A stretch of DNA of 10,979 bases from Coemansia sp. RSA 922 (GCA_027577415.1 JANBQS010000875.1:1-10979); one strand, 5' to 3'; numbered from the stretch's first letter, positions 1 to 6,795 are shown. Notes: generated from the letters alone by a model not told the origin. Numbers and translations are program-made.

Positions 1-273
1 ACTCAGTACAATCTCTCTTCGCCGGATGAGCGCTACGGCGTCAAGTGCCTTACCAGCGTGCTTATTAAGAAGGCCACTATCCATGGGTTCATTATCGATG
101 AGTACTATGATACGCCAACTCATGTGGCCTTTTACGAAGAGGTGTCGCAGCTCTACCGCGCGGGTAAGATAACTTACCGTCTGTCGGAAACTGAGGGCTT
201 GGAAAGCGCGCCCCAGGCATTCTTGGATTTGTTCACGGGTAAAAACTTTGGTCGGAGTATCGTCAAGGCTTAA
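1..273 (+). CDS. NADP-dependent oxidoreductase, C-terminal 90 residues (partial)
   Basis: The frame is open from the first base of the window to a TAA at 271-273, so this is the 3' end of a gene starting upstream. The 90 residues match the C-terminus of medium-chain dehydrogenase/reductase proteins of the 2-alkenal reductase / prostaglandin reductase / leukotriene B4 12-hydroxydehydrogenase type. Recognisable elements are an N-proximal SQYN-like segment (TQYNLSS), then YGVKCLTSVLIKKATIHGF (the strand and helix before the last lobe), then AGKITYR, and finally GLESAPQAFLDLFTGKNFG, which corresponds to the family's GLE-A-P-x-A-F-x-x-L-F-x-G-x-N-x-G motif. Such enzymes use NADPH to reduce the C=C bond of enals or enones in the cytosol. 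The Rossmann fold and substrate residues lie outside the window, so the exact substrate cannot be given. A GTG at 58 is internal, not a start. Confidence 0.85.
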   Translation, partial: TQYNLSSPDERYGVKCLTSVLIKKATIHGFIIDEYYDTPTHVAFYEEVSQLYRAGKITYRLSETEGLESAPQAFLDLFTGKNFGRSIVKA

Positions 274-693
274 CACTTTATTACTTTTTATATTCACTAT
301 ATATTGAAGACAAATAATGATAGAGAGCTAGTCCCTGCTGGGTTTTAAAGGCGCAATTATTTTTTTTTGGCGCAACCTTTAAGCGCTGATGTTTGTTTAG
401 AATAACACGAAAAAAAAACACAATAAATTATCCTAATCCGAATAAAGTCAGTTTTCACTCAGTGTATTCTGCGAGCCTTGAGACTGTCCGTTAGAAGTCA
501 TAGTGAGTAGGGCGTCTGAGGTGTCGTCGTCCTGTGGCGTTTGAGAGTGTTCGATTAAATAGTCTGTGTGGCTGTCCTGCGCGTTTGGTTTTAAAGGCGC
601 AAGCAATAAAAATGATTTGTATCAACTTTCACTTACCTACACACATATTTTACGACTAATATCAAAAAGTTCGAGAGTTAGCTCGAAAAAAGA
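274..693. other. Spacer between the oxidoreductase gene and the tRNA
   Basis: AT-rich 3' flank of the oxidoreductase gene. It contains a 16-bp direct repeat (341-356 and 587-602), an inverted repeat TTAAAGG/CCTTTAA (345-351 and 375-381), and an A/T-rich stretch at 400-430. On the minus strand a polar reading frame of about 57 codons is open from 621 down to a TGA at 448-450. It has no ATG except near its end, so it is not called as a gene. No clear promoter or RNA gene was recognised here apart from the tRNA that follows. Confidence 0.6.
341..602. repeat. 16-bp direct repeat pair, 246 bp apart
   Basis: GGTTTTAAAGGCGCAA occurs exactly at 341-356 and again at 587-602. Similarity extends a little upstream: both copies are preceded by a GTCC(C)TGC-like stretch at 331-337 and 575-580. 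A degenerate relative, GGCGCAACCTTTAAGCGC, lies at 368-385. The function is unknown. It could be a short duplication scar, the flanks of an old insertion, or a repeated protein-binding site. Confidence 0.6.
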
Positions 694-774
694 GGTCAGA
701 TGGCCGAGCGGTTAAGGCGCCAGCTTCAGGTGCTGGTCACGAAAGTGGCGTGGGTTCGAGTCCCACTCTGATCA
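694..774 (+). tRNA. tRNA-Leu, anticodon CAG
   Basis: A complete 81-nt type II tRNA without intron. The acceptor stem is 694-700 with 767-773, including one G-U pair. The D arm is 703-718. The anticodon stem is 720-724 with 732-736, around the loop TTCAGGT, which places anticodon CAG at 727-729 and G at position 37. The long variable arm (737-749) has a CAC/GTG stem. The T arm is 750-766 with loop TTCGAGT. The discriminator base is A774, as expected for leucine and unlike the G usual in serine tRNAs. No CCA is encoded, as in eukaryotes. The internal Pol III A box (TGGCCGAGCGG) and B box (GGTTCGAGTCC) are present. It reads CUG as leucine, so a CUG-Ser code is not indicated. Confidence 0.97.
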
Positions 775-779
775 AAACA

Positions 780-787
780 TTTTTTTT
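780..787 (+). terminator. Pol III terminator of the tRNA-Leu gene
   Basis: A run of eight T on the plus strand starts five bases after the discriminator base. This is the standard Pol III stop signal. Confidence 0.9.
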
Positions 788-1330
788 GCTCCTGGCAGAA
801 ATACTTTTTGAGGCTAGTGCGCTCTATCGCGAAAGCCCACTTGGTTGTTTAAAGTATTTTTATGTTTTCATATCCACGTGAACAATACTCATGTGCTGTC
901 GCTTTTTCTCCAACCTTTAACAACTGCCCACATAGCTTGATGGATACCCATTAAGGCAAGGTGATATTTTATGGAGTGCATATGTCTAGGGTTATTATTA
1001 GATAGTAAATATAGATATGTTCTAAACAAAGAATAAAATATTAACCAGAGTTAAGCTAACTCCAGAAACCCTTCAACATCTAGTGCGCCGTCGTGCACAC
1101 TTATAAACGCTACGTCGTTTAGCGTCACTCCTAATCCCAATCAGCTAATCCGCTGGATGGCGTCCCGTAAACGGATGGAACAGGCCGATAAAATAAATAA
1201 TATCCAACACTAGCAAAGATCAAAAATGAATTATAAAAGCAAATGGTTGTTGCTAAGCATGAACATGTATGATTTCACTTTGAACTGACGAAAATCCTGG
1301 CCCCAATTGTGCTTGATCGAAAAGAGTTTC
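788..1330. other. Gene-free spacer downstream of gene A and the tRNA
   Basis: No convincing gene was found. Items seen are a CACGTG E-box palindrome at 875-880, a TTATAAAC TATA-like site on the plus strand at 1101-1108, and just after it a perfect 6-bp stem with 7-nt loop (ACGCTA/TAGCGT) at 1107-1125. An 18-codon ATG frame starts at 1157 and is too short to support. The end nearest 1330 is the 3' flank of minus-strand gene A. Confidence 0.5.
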
Positions 1331-1693
1331 TCAAAATCTACCCATTATTACCATTTCTGGAAGGTTGTCATCGATTCTCTTTGGCACACTCTTCATAGTT
1401 CCTTCCTTAGTGTAAGCTATCTGAATCACTGGATCGCAATTGGTGATGATGCAGTTGCCATCACTCCCCTTTAAGTTATCAATAAATTTTTTATTGGAAT
1501 CATTCCTAACCACCAAGATAACAATATCGTCACTAAGGCATCCATCTGTAAACATCTCTGTGATAGCCTTTCCACGAATGTCGTCAAAAGCATATGAAAC
1601 AATGTAGTCCTTGCCAGGGTGTTTTGCATTAACAAAATCACGAATAGCGACCAAGGAATCGAAATCGTCTTTCCTAATAATGGTAGCAGACAT
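1331..1693 (-). CDS. Small unrecognised protein A (120 aa), paralog of protein B
   Basis: I do not recognise this family. The start is ATG at 1693 (MSATII), with A at -3. An open frame continues upstream to a GTG at 1786 but has no ATG, and it lies in the leader shared with gene B. The stop is TGA at 1331-1333. No signal peptide or membrane segment is visible. It is a paralog of the protein encoded at 3083-3487. Both begin M-x-ATII and share a segment FVNAKHPGKDYIV / YVNANYPGKNYVA (about residues 21-33), a hydrophobic strand (DDIVILVV) and a late strand VIQIAYTKEGT / VYMVVYSKDGE. This pattern suggests a compact alpha/beta fold. Outside these segments identity is very low, although the DNA upstream of the ATG is about 93% identical between copies. 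The promoter carries a TATA box and a possible bZIP site. Cytoplasmic location is inferred only from the lack of targeting signals. Confidence 0.65.
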   Translation of the reverse strand: MSATIIRKDDFDSLVAIRDFVNAKHPGKDYIVSYAFDDIRGKAITEMFTDGCLSDDIVILVVRNDSNKKFIDNLKGSDGNCIITNCDPVIQIAYTKEGTMKSVPKRIDDNLPEMVIMGRF

Positions 1694-1800
1694 AATAAGG
1701 CGTAGAACTTGGCAAACTTGTAGACGTTGGCTGTTTAAGTAGGTAATGTGTGTGGAATAAGAACAATGGCGAGTGAATATCAACACCTGTCCTGGCAGAG

Positions 1801-1810
1801 CCTTTTATAT
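1801..1810 (-). promoter_or_regulatory. TATA box of gene A
   Basis: On the minus strand this reads ATATAAAAGG, 108 bp upstream of the ATG. The same element lies at the same spacing in gene B. The leader between TATA and ATG contains no other ATG. Confidence 0.75.
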
Positions 1811-1826
1811 GTTCTCAGTTGTGGCG

Positions 1827-1836
1827 AAGACGTCAT
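1827..1836. promoter_or_regulatory. CYS3/CRE-like bZIP site upstream of gene A
   Basis: AAGACGTCAT matches 9 of 10 positions of the palindromic CYS3-type consensus ATGRYRYCAT and contains a CRE core, GACGTCA. It lies about 16 bp upstream of the TATA box. The corresponding site in copy B keeps the same match quality with different bases. Confidence 0.4.
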
Positions 1837-2151
1837 TATGAGTGCAAAACGTGGCCAACAAATGATCTAATTCTTACCACTTCCCCCCGCCCAAGTCAAT
1901 GTCATCATTAGCTGCGTAGTCATATTTTTCTTTCCAACAAAGAACACGCTGCTTTTGAATTGCAATCAGATGAGCAAATATGACTGTCTGAAACATAGCC
2001 AAAAGCAGTGTCGCTCAAAGGCACCTTGTCTGAAGTAAGGGTGAGGTAAGAGGTAAAAGTCCTTTTCAGCATTCAAAGTACAATGATTTCTTTGAAGGAA
2101 GGCAACCACATGTTGGGTGTGTGTCTGTTGGCTGCACCCGATTTTGCTTTC

Positions 2152-3082
2152 TAACTGTTTGTTGGTGTTGAGCATTATTGGGATGCGTAGGTTGCCTTTT
2201 GTTTGCCATTGAGCTCACTACATTTATTTATAGCACTTCTCTCCAATCAACAGAAGACTTTAACAACTGGCCTTCCTCTTCCATAGATGCACAACTGAAG
2301 AAAGCTCAGAGGGGTTCGCCCCTTTTCCTCCCCACCTCCAAACTAGCAAGGTCTTCTCTCTTCCCATTTTTTATTCCTCTTTATTTTCTTAATATAGCCA
2401 GGAGGTTTCATCACTTGTCTAGTGAACGTCATCCCTGCAACTATTGAAGTGTAGCAAAACTTAGTGGTATAAATAAATATAATATTATAGAAGGATAAAT
2501 AATTAGTGTGGAAAAGTGGAAGCAAGGATCCATATCCTGGTTTTCAGCGCACCTGTTGGTTATAGAGCCTCAGGAGGGCTCCTTTCCACAACCGCAGGCA
2601 TGTAGTGCCCTTTGGCCTGCCCATTGTGTACTTGCACACTACGTATCTTATGTGGATGTTGGCCGCATACCTGCGTGCGCCGATTGTTAACAAAGGGAAC
2701 TCGCAGTGGCTTGTGGTGAAAAGGGGCTGCTTGTCTGCAGTGTCTGCGCAGACAACACAACACAACCAACCCAAACACCAATGCCCTCACTATGTCCTGC
2801 GTATGAGTATTTGCACTCTGAATGTAGTTCTAGATTCGTTTGTTAGTTGCTATCAATATATTTGAACTAACTGACAAAATAAAATTCCAACAAAAAACTA
2901 TTTAATAAAATGGAGTGCACTAAAAAAGTCGTAATGTAATGCACTCATGGTGTTTGCCAACCAAGAGCATAATATGTAAATCACTAGCTTGGTAAACATG
3001 AAACACAAGCTCATGATTGCTGCCAAAACATACTAATGCGTGGCTTCACTTCTAACCGTTAATGGCTCTAACGAAAAAGAGG
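2152..3082. other. Spacer between the A upstream cassette and the 3' end of gene B
   Basis: No supported gene. Positions 2205-2300 show weak homology to 3993-4081, extending the A/B duplication upstream. Other structure seen: a GGGGTTCGCCCC hairpin (2311-2322), a perfect 12-bp palindrome GTCTGCGCAGAC (2742-2753) preceded by another GTCTGC, a TATA-like AT-rich run near 2468-2490, an inverted repeat GAGTGCA/TGCACTC (2913-2919 and 2940-2946), and ACCAAG/CTTGGT (2960-2965 and 2988-2993). The last two sit in the likely 3' flank of gene B. Several frames of 60-90 codons overlap each other on both strands; most start at non-ATG codons, and none looks like a protein family. Confidence 0.5.
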
Positions 3083-3487
3083 TTAGACTAAAAGCTTACC
3101 TGTATCTTTTTTCACGTGGTAACCTTTACCACTGAGAAATTCGGCTACATTATCTGACACACCCGTAGGCTCTCCATCTTTAGAATAAACCACCATATAC
3201 ACGGAGTCACTACCATTAAAATGATTTGTTATCGAAATAGTAATAGTATTACCACAAGGCTCACCATTAGTAATTTTATTGTTCCAGAAGTCAGACCAAA
3301 GCGCCTTGACAATAACAGTTCCATTATCATAATAATCCTTCAATTTATGTGCTATATCTCTAAGCGAATCAGGGCAGTCGGAGAATAAAGCCACATAGTT
3401 CTTGCCAGGGTAATTGGCATTAACATATTGGAGAATTTCCTTGGAAGAAGTGAAGCTAACACCCTCGGTAATAATGGTAGCAGGCAT
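3083..3487 (-). CDS. Small unrecognised protein B (134 aa), paralog of protein A
   Basis: I do not recognise this family. The start is ATG at 3487 (MPATII, A at -3); the longer frame upstream begins at a GTG within the shared leader. The stop is TAA at 3083-3085. The alternating pattern is a strand (TIITEG), helix (about 15-25), strand (NYVALFSD), helix (SLRDIAHKLKDYY), strand (TVIVKALWSD), two strands (TITISI; SVYMVVYSKDGE) and helix (DNVAEFLSG), suggesting a small alpha/beta protein without signal peptide. It is 14 residues longer than protein A. The last codons hold a perfect-looking minus-strand donor (CAG then GTAAGC). It is followed by CTAAC and a TTAG acceptor that would define a 32-nt or 48-nt intron and change the C-terminus. 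However, the unspliced ends of A (GRF) and B (GKLLV) align, so the unspliced form is preferred. Confidence 0.65.
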   Translation of the reverse strand: MPATIITEGVSFTSSKEILQYVNANYPGKNYVALFSDCPDSLRDIAHKLKDYYDNGTVIVKALWSDFWNNKITNGEPCGNTITISITNHFNGSDSVYMVVYSKDGEPTGVSDNVAEFLSGKGYHVKKDTGKLLV

Positions 3488-3594
3488 AGTAAGGCGTAGA
3501 ACTTGGCAAAGTTGTAGACGTTGGCTGTTTAAGTAAGTAATGTGTGTGGAATAAGAACAATGGCGAGTGAATATCAACACCTGTCCAGACAGGG

Positions 3595-3604
3595 CCTTTT
3601 ATAT
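3595..3604 (-). promoter_or_regulatory. TATA box of gene B
   Basis: On the minus strand this reads ATATAAAAGG, 108 bp upstream of the gene B ATG, exactly as in gene A. Confidence 0.75.
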
Positions 3605-3620
3605 GTCCTCAATTTTAGCA

Positions 3621-3630
3621 AAGGCATCAT
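3621..3630. promoter_or_regulatory. CYS3-like bZIP site upstream of gene B
   Basis: AAGGCATCAT matches ATGRYRYCAT at 9 of 10 positions and sits at the position aligned to the site in gene A. The two differences from copy A are purine-for-purine changes allowed by the consensus. Confidence 0.4.
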
Positions 3631-3940
3631 CATGCGTGCAAAACGTGGCCAACAAATGATCTAATTCTTACCACTTCCCCCAAGTCAATGGCGTCATTAG
3701 TTGCGTAGTCATATTTTTCTTTCCAACAAAGAACACACCGCTTTTGAACTGCAATCAGATGAGCAAATATGACTGTCTGAAACATAGCTAAAAGCAGTGT
3801 CGCTCAAAGGTACCTTGTCTGAAGTAAGGGTGAGGTAAGAGGTAAAAGTCCTTTTCAGCATTCAAAGTACAATGATTTCTTTGAAGAAAGGCGGCCACAT
3901 GTTGGGTGTGTGTCTGTTGGTAGCACCCGATTTTGCCTTC

Positions 3941-4736
3941 ATGCTTTCAAATGCCAAGAAAAAATCGTGCTACGTCACTTGTTCTTTGCTGGGCTTTGAG
4001 CGCTCCGCACTTATAGCTTCACTTTACAAATACAAAATACTTTAGCAAGCAGTTTTTTTTAGCCATGGATGCACGACTGGAGGGAAAATGCTCCAGGGAT
4101 ATTTGTGCCTAATAGGCGAGCCTAAGCCATTTTTACTTATTTGAGCAGACCTCAAGGCCATGTTAAACCTCACAAGAGCAATGTACCCACACGAGTGCAG
4201 TATAGTTTCTGCTAGCTATTAATTTTTGTTTCAATTCTAAGGAATGGCCATCTTAATTGAGTTCAACAAAAACATTATGAGAAGAGAAACCATGTAGAAA
4301 TGCGAGCATTCACAAACACATCAATTCATTCAATCACTACTCAGTGAGATCAGTGAATAGACTGACATTATACAAGGTTGTTTTGAGTACAGCATTGAAA
4401 TAGATCTCAGCTTTCTCTTCCTCCTTTGCACTCTCGTGCTTATTGGTCCACGCAATATGCCTATCCAAATCCTAAGACAGCACGTCTTCCAAAGGTGGTC
4501 ACTTTGATGTTGTCTACCTCCATCTGGCTAACACAAGATAAATTCACCAAGCAAAATAGCATTCATAGGTAAACGAACAAGCGTGATGGTTTAATAATTA
4601 TCATAGAAATCGCATTTCTTACATTTCATAAAGCCTTGTAGCGGCTAGATAATAGCTTGTCAAGACGGGATGTACCTTGCGCTTGACTGGCCATTAGTAA
4701 AAGCCATCCAATAATACAGCCGACAGGTCATAGACG
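3941..4736. other. Spacer between gene B cassette and the Rax1-like gene
   Basis: The proximal part (3993-4081) is the weakly conserved outer part of the A/B duplication. A TACGTCA half-CRE lies at 3971-3977. Positions 4337-4562 hold the coding-like remnant listed separately, and the left edge of that remnant overlaps a small hairpin near 4334-4345. Positions 4563-4736 are the 3' flank of the Rax1-like gene and show nothing else I can support. Confidence 0.5.
4337..4562 (-). pseudogene. Possible frameshifted coding remnant, family not recognised
   Basis: On the minus strand a 33-codon frame starts at ATG 4562 and includes MEVDNIKVTTFGRRAVLGFG before a TAG at 4461-4463. An overlapping frame is open from 4471 to a TAG at 4337-4339. 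It encodes 44 residues beginning DLDRHIAWTNKHESAK and ending YNVSLFTDLTE. Shifting frame near 4465-4475 would give one continuous, protein-like sequence with charged helical stretches, which suggests the tail of a decayed gene. No start region, catalytic motif or family could be recognised. Chance open frames are a real alternative. Confidence 0.3.
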
Positions 4737-4737
4737 T

Positions 4738-5817
4738 TTAATCGATATAGATTGTAGTCCCAGGAACGACGAATAAAATTGCAGTGCAAAGTGCCGTCAT
4801 AATAAGGGATCCAGCAAACCAGCGGATACTCCTGGCGTGAACCAATCTAGTGGCAGTCAAATCGACGGATACGCGAGTAGATAGCCAGTATCTGTGCCAA
4901 GTGACTAATTGAGATCTTACGGACCACTCCTGTTTGACACCCGACTCAGTCATGTTGGGGGACTGATACATTTTCATCATGGAAAGTAACAAATCGCAGC
5001 CGCTGAATCCTACAGTGATGTTCCACCAACCGAGAAACAAAGGCAACGCTGACCACAAGCGCTTGGTCCTGGGTTCACTGTTGAGAAAGATGCAGGCGAG
5101 TGGCAGGGCAAATCCAACCCACAGAAAGACAAGAGCTACAACGCCGCGCCAAACACAGTGGCCACGAGTGACGTTTCGCGAGAGAGCATCAGAAATAAAT
5201 ACCGGATAGTAGCACAGCTTCAGTACGTTATAGGCATGGCGAAGTGCCTTGGATAACAGAGTTGAATCAAGCGTCGCGCCATGATATAATAGACGTTGCT
5301 CAATATCCGCAGGGATTGCTAGTGGCCACATCATATAGTTGGGCGATAGGTCCAGCACGGGTTGTTCACTCGATTCCCTTGTGAACAAGCACTGCAGCGA
5401 CTCTAGTTTGCTAGGCATGAAATTAGGACGGCAATCCATTTTTCCAGTCCGTATAACATTTGGGTCTAGTGTCGCGCCAAAGAACCGAAGAAAGATGGTC
5501 TCGGCAGCATTATGAATCCGCAGTGCCATATTCCTCAACTCTTCCGGATCGCATGTATTGGTCGAGGCGGAGCTTGAGTTGTAGCAGTGCAGATTCGACT
5601 CATACACATGACACATATTCTCATGCATCCGCGCTGCCATGTAAAACTCTAGCCACTGTCTCGCTTGCGGCTGTCGTATGGAGCAGTGTATCGCAAAGTC
5701 GTGCAGAGCCAGTGGCGCTTGGGACTTCCGTAGTAACACCTGGTCCAGTGATGGCAAGTAGTCAATAGCTTCCGCTTTTCTCTTGAACATGTAGAGCGTT
5801 ATAGGCGATACTAGCAT
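4738..5817 (-). CDS. RGS-domain membrane protein, Rax1-like
   Basis: 359 aa, single exon, ATG at 5817 and TAA at 4738-4740. An alternative ATG at 5790 would remove nine residues; neither has a good -3 base. Residues about 20-212 look like a fungal RGS-type helical bundle. It opens LPSLDQVLLRKSQAPLALHDF, continues QARQWLEFYMAARMHENMCHVY, has a middle segment AAETIFLRFFGATLDPNVI, and closes with ALRHAYNVLKLCYYPVFISD. Three hydrophobic segments follow at about 224-245, 254-278 and 333-352, giving the N-terminal RGS plus C-terminal membrane layout of yeast Rax1. In yeast, Rax1 works with Rax2 to mark bud sites at the cell cortex. A polarity or landmark role here is inference from that layout. GAP activity is not supported by anything seen. 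Yeast Rax1 is somewhat longer. Only 186 bp separate the start from the next gene upstream, so its promoter must be compact. Confidence 0.75.
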   Translation of the reverse strand: MLVSPITLYMFKRKAEAIDYLPSLDQVLLRKSQAPLALHDFAIHCSIRQPQARQWLEFYMAARMHENMCHVYESNLHCYNSSSASTNTCDPEELRNMALRIHNAAETIFLRFFGATLDPNVIRTGKMDCRPNFMPSKLESLQCLFTRESSEQPVLDLSPNYMMWPLAIPADIEQRLLYHGATLDSTLLSKALRHAYNVLKLCYYPVFISDALSRNVTRGHCVWRGVVALVFLWVGFALPLACIFLNSEPRTKRLWSALPLFLGWWNITVGFSGCDLLLSMMKMYQSPNMTESGVKQEWSVRSQLVTWHRYWLSTRVSVDLTATRLVHARSIRWFAGSLIMTALCTAILFVVPGTTIYID

Positions 5818-6003
5818 GTGTTAAGAATAAAGTCATAAAGATAAAGTAAAAAGAGCCAAGCAACGCAAGCGGTCTAGATAGGCCATCTAACACATCCATT
5901 CGCGAGCCTGTTTAAACACCAGTGCTAGTCTTTATGTGAGTATGTTTGATATCTTGAATACTAGAGCATTAAAGAAAATAAATTGACTAGTAATACCTCT
6001 CCT

Positions 6004-6612
6004 CTAGAAAAGCGACCCAGCAGCAAATGCCACGACCATAGCAACTAGGGCAGTTCCCGAGAGACCAGTCGAGGTTGCGCCGCTAGACGAAGAATCACTC
6101 GAAGAGTCTCCAGAGCTCTCCGAGTCAAAGTCCGAATCGGTAATCTCGCTTACCGAGCCAGTGTTCGTCGATGCAGACGTGGATGAGCTCCTGGTGCTAA
6201 AGAGGTGTGACGAATCACTAGCAGAACTGCTGCCACTGTGGCTGCTGCTACCGCTGCTCGTAGGCTTGGCCGACAGGGATGAGCCAGCAGAGGAGGTGCT
6301 GGAGATTAGAGAGGGCAGTGTAATGCTGGGGAGCATGGGCTGCGAAGGCGAAGGAATGCTAGTGCTAAGTAAGCCCTCGAGACCGGCAGGAATCGATGCA
6401 GGCTGAGGTGCCGATGCCGGGGGCAGTGGCAAAGGCTGTGCAATAGGGTTATTAGGGTCGATAGGGGCAGGTGCCTGAGTAGGAGCAGGTGCCTGCTGGG
6501 GAGGCACAGGGAGCTGAGCAAGGATATCTGGCGAAAATCCAGGCGGGAGCTGCTGAGCGTTAGCAACAGCGGCAACAGCCAGGGCGGCGAGCGAAACAGC
6601 GAGGCGAGTCAT
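6004..6612 (-). CDS. Secreted Pro/Ser-rich GPI-anchored wall-type protein
   Basis: 202 aa, ATG at 6612 (ACC before ATG, good context), TAG at 6004-6006. Residues 1-19 form a classic signal peptide with predicted cleavage after ANA. Residues 22-75 are Pro/Ala/Gln-rich with APAPTQAPAP repeats. Residues 82-182 are Ser/Thr-rich, probably O-mannosylated, with an acidic Ser/Asp stretch at 158-177 (DSDFDSESSGDS). The end is a GPI signal: small residues SSSSGATSTG around 174-183 as likely omega region, then a hydrophobic tail at 185-202 ending at the C-terminus without charged residues. No cysteine is present and no catalytic domain is seen, so it is probably a structural or surface-coat protein of membrane or cell wall. 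The leader is strongly pyrimidine-rich on the coding strand, as in many well-expressed fungal genes. Confidence 0.8.
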   Translation of the reverse strand: MTRLAVSLAALAVAAVANAQQLPPGFSPDILAQLPVPPQQAPAPTQAPAPIDPNNPIAQPLPLPPASAPQPASIPAGLEGLLSTSIPSPSQPMLPSITLPSLISSTSSAGSSLSAKPTSSGSSSHSGSSSASDSSHLFSTRSSSTSASTNTGSVSEITDSDFDSESSGDSSSDSSSSGATSTGLSGTALVAMVVAFAAGSLF

Positions 6613-6795
6613 GGTAAATCGACAATCTTGGTTATATCAAAAAGTGAAAGAGTATAAACCAGCGTAAATAAAAAAGTAAAGGAGAGAGTGTGAAGGGTAT
6701 GCGAGTACGAGACAAAAAAAGGAGTATAGGAGTGCGCGTGGGTATAGAGAGTGTAAAAGAGTGTTGTCAGAGAAATAGTAGCGGATACAGGACTG

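Larger units (their letters stand above)
1675..2151 (-). repeat. Conserved upstream cassette, copy A
   Basis: This stretch covers the first codons, leader and promoter of gene A. It aligns to 3469-3940 with roughly 31 substitutions and one 5-nt indel, about 93% identical by eye. It includes perfectly identical blocks of 46 bp (1842-1887) and 75 bp (2023-2097). Beyond 2151 identity drops sharply, then weak homology reappears at 2205-2300 against about 3993-4081. The cassette ends only five codons into the coding region. Confidence 0.9.
3469..3940 (-). repeat. Conserved upstream cassette, copy B
   Basis: Partner of 1675-2151, about 93% identical by eye. Identical blocks are 3636-3681 (46 bp) and 3812-3886 (75 bp). 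The most diverged part of the cassette is 3605-3635, just upstream of the TATA box. A 5-nt deletion relative to copy A lies in the C-rich run near 3677-3681. Confidence 0.9.

Noticed and set aside
727..729. Possible CUG-Ser reassignment because the anticodon is CAG
   Set aside because: The discriminator is A, position 37 is G, the body is leucine type, and CTG codons fall at conserved Leu positions in the bZIP gene.
341..787. CRISPR or other phage-type array suggested by short repeats
   Set aside because: Only two exact copies of the 16-mer exist, without regular spacers, and the genome is eukaryotic.
1694..1786. N-terminal extension of protein A (and the same at 3488-3580 for B)
   Set aside because: It starts at GTG, not ATG, lies between the TATA box and the first ATG, and is conserved only as part of the promoter/leader cassette.
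1966..2175. 69-codon minus-strand frame inside the A upstream cassette
   Set aside because: In copy B the same frame has a TAG replacing a Trp codon and no ATG upstream. Most base differences between copies change amino acids. The conservation is therefore of the DNA, not of a protein.
2178..2865. Overlapping frames of 60-89 codons on both strands between genes A and B
   Set aside because: Most start at GTG or TTG, they overlap one another in several frames, and none shows domain-like sequence.
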